A stretch of 17,506 nt of DNA, taken from JAYSRU01 sp043720875. GTDB lineage: Bacteria > Bacteroidota > Bacteroidia > Flavobacteriales_D > Crocinitomicaceae. The notes under the pieces were generated by a model that was not told the origin of the DNA, made no database searches, and worked only from the letters and a program-made list of their open reading frames with translations. The number at the start of each line of letters is the position of its first letter. The stretch's first letter is position 1. The stretch lies in the NCBI GenBank assembly GCA_043720875.1, contig JAYSRU010000062.1, forward strand, positions 1 through 17,506, read 5' to 3'. Both the position numbers and the translations under genes were made by a program. Shown piece by piece: positions 15,118-17,506 of this stretch.

Positions 15118-17055
15118 ATGAAAATCAACACTTTAGCCATATTTTTACTATTTTCTTTGCAAATGTTCGCTTTTGACAAAGCGTCAGATTCAATTTATGC
15201 GAGAATAACTGCGCTAAAAGGCAAAGGAAAGCAAGCGTTAGCATTCAGTGACGCAGCCGAAGATGCATGGTTAATTGGAGATTATAAAGGAACACTATTT
15301 TATACGAACCAAGGATTACAGCTTTGTGGTAAAAATAATTTTCTGCGCACAAAAATTGAGTTGTTAAATAACCGTGGAATTGCATTCGATTATTTGGGTA
15401 ACTATGCCGCTGCCCTAGGTAATTTTTTTAAAGCACTAAGTATTGAGCGAAAAGTGAGTTATCCTTATCGAAAGGCTGCAATCTTATCCAACGTGGGCCT
15501 AATTTATTCTGCACAAGAAAATTGGGGTAAGGCTTTGTATTATCATGAAAGATCCTTGGCGATTAATAAAAAAATTGAGAATGAAATGGGGGTTTCAAAT
15601 TGCTTGAACAACATCGCCATTGTTTATGTTTCTAAAAAAATGTTTCATCAAGCACTTACTAATTACTTCGAATGTATTCGTGCCGATAAAAAACTTAATG
15701 ACGAACGCGGTTTAAGTGATGATTACAATAATGTTGGAATATGTTATGCAGATTTAAAACAATTTGATTTGGCGTTTGAATATTATAATAGATCTCTTGA
15801 ATTAAGAATTAAATTAAATTACCCCTTGGGCATCTCACAAACCTATACGAATATCGGAACACTTTATTACAGTAAAAAAGACTTGGTTCAAGCACGAAAG
15901 TATTTTTTACTTTCATTATCATTCGCAGAAAAAATAGGTTCTAAAATATCTTTGGCGTATGCCTATCAATACTTGGTGAAAATTGAAGAGGAATCCAATA
16001 ATCCTGCTTCAGCATTTCCCTATTTGAAGCAGTATGTTGCCTATACCGACAGTTTAGAAAGTATAGAAACGACCAGACTTCAAGCAGAAACAGAGTTGAG
16101 TTATAAATTCGAAAAGAAAAGGGAAATTAGTCAGTTGCTACACGACAAGAAAGAAGCTCAATCAAGAATGATTTTATATGCTGTGTGTGGCGTGCTGACT
16201 TTAATTATTATTTTTTCAATGGCGCTTTATAAGCGATGGAAATATGCTAGAACTCAACAAAAGATAATTGCTGAAAAAAATAATTTATTGGAAATAAAAA
16301 ACAATGAAATTTTAGATTCGATTAATTATGCAAAACGCATTCAAACTGCAATTTTGCCTTCAAAAAGAAGCATGAATTTATTGTTAGAAAACTACTTTAT
16401 TTTTTACCAACCCAAGGATGTGATTGCAGGTGATTTTTATTGGGTATATGAATATGAAGACCTTATTCTTTTTGCTGTTGCAGATTGCACAGGACATGGC
16501 GTTCCTGGGGCATTAATGAGTGTGATTTGCAACAATGCTTTAAATAGGTCAATTATTGAATTTAATCAAATTGATCCTGGAAAGATATTAAACAAAACAC
16601 GTGAAATTATTGTATCAGATTTGAGTAAGAATAATGAGGTGGTAAGTGATGGAATGGACATTGGCCTCTGTACTTGGAATAAAAAAACGGGTGTGTTTCA
16701 TTTTTCTGGAGCAAACAACCCGCTATGGATTTTGCGCAAAGAAACCGGGATTTTAGAAGAAACGAAAGGACAAAAGCAACCAATTGGGAAACACTATAAT
16801 TATTCTGATTTTGTTTCTGTTGAGATAAGGTTAGAAAAAGGGGATCGTTTGTATTTGACTTCAGACGGTTTTGGCGATCAATTTGGCGGTACGGAAGGGA
16901 AAAAATTTAAAAACAAACACTTTAAAACCCTGCTAACTGAAATGAAGGAAATTCCGTTTTCGGACCAACTTGAATCGATTAGAGGTGAATTTTTTAATTG
17001 GAAAGGAGGTCAAGAGCAAGTAGATGACGTTTGTATCTTGGGTATTGAATTTTAA
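15118..17055 (+). CDS. Membrane-anchored TPR / SpoIIE-type PP2C phosphatase
   Basis: A 645-residue signalling protein. A signal peptide (about 1-19) leads into six or so tetratricopeptide repeats (about 40-310, for example AILSNVGLIYSAQENWGKAL), expected outside the inner membrane. A transmembrane helix at about 351-371 (ILYAVCGVLTLIIIFSMALY) and a short coiled coil follow. A cytoplasmic PP2C/SpoIIE domain runs from about 400 to the end, with metal-binding or catalytic motifs AGDFYW (D439), ADCTGHG (D456), SDGFGD (D583) and VDDV (D636, D637). It should dephosphorylate serine/threonine, perhaps an anti-sigma-factor antagonist, in response to something the TPRs bind. No partner kinase or antagonist gene is in the window. 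The frame continues back to a TTG at 15112, but ATG 15118 gives the signal peptide. Confidence 0.93.
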   Translation: MKINTLAIFLLFSLQMFAFDKASDSIYARITALKGKGKQALAFSDAAEDAWLIGDYKGTLFYTNQGLQLCGKNNFLRTKIELLNNRGIAFDYLGNYAAALGNFFKALSIERKVSYPYRKAAILSNVGLIYSAQENWGKALYYHERSLAINKKIENEMGVSNCLNNIAIVYVSKKMFHQALTNYFECIRADKKLNDERGLSDDYNNVGICYADLKQFDLAFEYYNRSLELRIKLNYPLGISQTYTNIGTLYYSKKDLVQARKYFLLSLSFAEKIGSKISLAYAYQYLVKIEEESNNPASAFPYLKQYVAYTDSLESIETTRLQAETELSYKFEKKREISQLLHDKKEAQSRMILYAVCGVLTLIIIFSMALYKRWKYARTQQKIIAEKNNLLEIKNNEILDSINYAKRIQTAILPSKRSMNLLLENYFIFYQPKDVIAGDFYWVYEYEDLILFAVADCTGHGVPGALMSVICNNALNRSIIEFNQIDPGKILNKTREIIVSDLSKNNEVVSDGMDIGLCTWNKKTGVFHFSGANNPLWILRKETGILEETKGQKQPIGKHYNYSDFVSVEIRLEKGDRLYLTSDGFGDQFGGTEGKKFKNKHFKTLLTEMKEIPFSDQLESIRGEFFNWKGGQEQVDDVCILGIEF

Positions 17056-17124
17056 TTTTCTTTTTTTTGAACTTTTTGTTCAAAGTATCGTTCACAAAGT
17101 ACACACTTTATAGTTTTTAAAATA

Positions 17125-17506
17125 ATGAGACACATAATTTTCCTGATCACTTTTGGTTTGATCTTTCTTACCGCGTGTAAAAAATATGACGACGGGCCAT
17201 TCATAAGTTTTCGATCTAAAATATCACGCTTAGAAAATACTTGGCGTGTTGAGTCATATACGGTAAATGGAGTAGATTCTACTGCTGTTTTGACAGGTAT
17301 CAATTATACAGAAACCTACGAAAAAAGTGGGGCTTTCTCGTATTCTTCCACTGTTGGGAAAAGCTCGGGTAGTTGGGATTTTTTATTAGAAAAAAATGAC
17401 ATCTTAAGATCAGGTGTTTTGGGTCAAGGAGCAACTTCAAAAATTTTACACATTCTTAAACTTAAGGATAAAGAATTTTGGTACGAGGTGGTTGATGGCG
17501 CCAACG
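17125..17506 (+). CDS. Small lipoprotein, lipocalin-like, truncated by window end
   Basis: The first 127 codons are visible and the frame runs off the window. The start MRHIIFLITFGLIFLTACKK has a lipobox LTAC with the lipidated cysteine at 18, so it is a membrane lipoprotein. The mature part (NTWRVESYTVNGVDST, YTETYEKSGAFSYSS, GSWDFLLEKNDIL) has the look of small lipocalin-like beta-barrel lipoproteins of Bacteroidota. A binding function cannot be assigned. It lies 69 bp after the phosphatase gene on the same strand. Confidence 0.72.
   Translation, partial: MRHIIFLITFGLIFLTACKKYDDGPFISFRSKISRLENTWRVESYTVNGVDSTAVLTGINYTETYEKSGAFSYSSTVGKSSGSWDFLLEKNDILRSGVLGQGATSKILHILKLKDKEFWYEVVDGAN

Noticed and set aside
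17066..17084. Hairpin TTTGAAC/GTTCAAA after the phosphatase gene
   Set aside because: The T-run is upstream, not downstream, of the stem, so it does not fit a terminator for the plus strand, and the minus strand would carry A residues.
17052..17303. Minus-strand open frame at the window end
   Set aside because: It is antisense to a plus-strand lipoprotein with a clear lipobox and has no family-like features.

Overview
The window looks like a low-GC chromosomal segment of a Bacteroidota bacterium, most likely Flavobacteriales (Crocinitomicaceae-like is a guess). The pointers are: secreted proteins with type IX secretion (T9SS) C-terminal sorting domains containing a YPNP/FPNP motif; the single-chain eukaryote-like glycyl-tRNA synthetase; TAnnTTTG promoter -7 elements; few Shine-Dalgarno sequences; and families typical of the phylum (tail-fibre-like surface protein, DUF2807 lipoprotein, TPR-SpoIIE phosphatase). 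No tRNA, rRNA, CRISPR array or transposase gene was seen.

Layout. (1) 136-1720: a tandem pair of paralogous secreted T9SS cargo proteins, each followed by the same hairpin terminator. (2) 1768-1914: a gene-free 147-bp block bounded by a perfect 14-bp inverted repeat. (3) 1954-3519 (-): glycyl-tRNA synthetase. (4) 3626-7027 (+): a three-gene surface/secretion cluster with a tail-fibre-like protein, an outer-membrane barrel candidate and an M43-type zinc metalloprotease carrying a T9SS tail. (5) 7057-8400 (-): a periplasmic or secreted von Willebrand A protein with a DUF1573-like N-terminus. (6) 8492-11575 (-): an apparent operon of a tandem universal stress protein, an ATP-cone/PD-(D/E)XK nuclease-like fusion, and a metallo-beta-lactamase/beta-CASP RNase-type protein whose reading frame is interrupted by one in-frame TAA. 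(7) 11797-14986 (+): a DEAD-box RNA helicase, then a PagL/acyloxyacyl-hydrolase-like outer-membrane protein overlapping a DUF2807 lipoprotein by 4 bp. (8) 15118-17055 (+): a membrane-anchored TPR-SpoIIE (PP2C) phosphatase. (9) 17125-end: the start of a small lipoprotein cut by the window edge.

The most interesting region is 8492-11575. A stress protein with an ATP-binding motif, a nucleotide-sensing ATP-cone fused to a nuclease fold, and a beta-CASP RNase-like enzyme are packed together, with a 22-bp gap and then an ATGA overlap. This suggests nucleic-acid processing tuned to nucleotide level or energy stress. The RNase gene of this set has a single nonsense codon with an otherwise intact downstream frame, so it is a very recent pseudogene, a sequencing error, or a read-through case.
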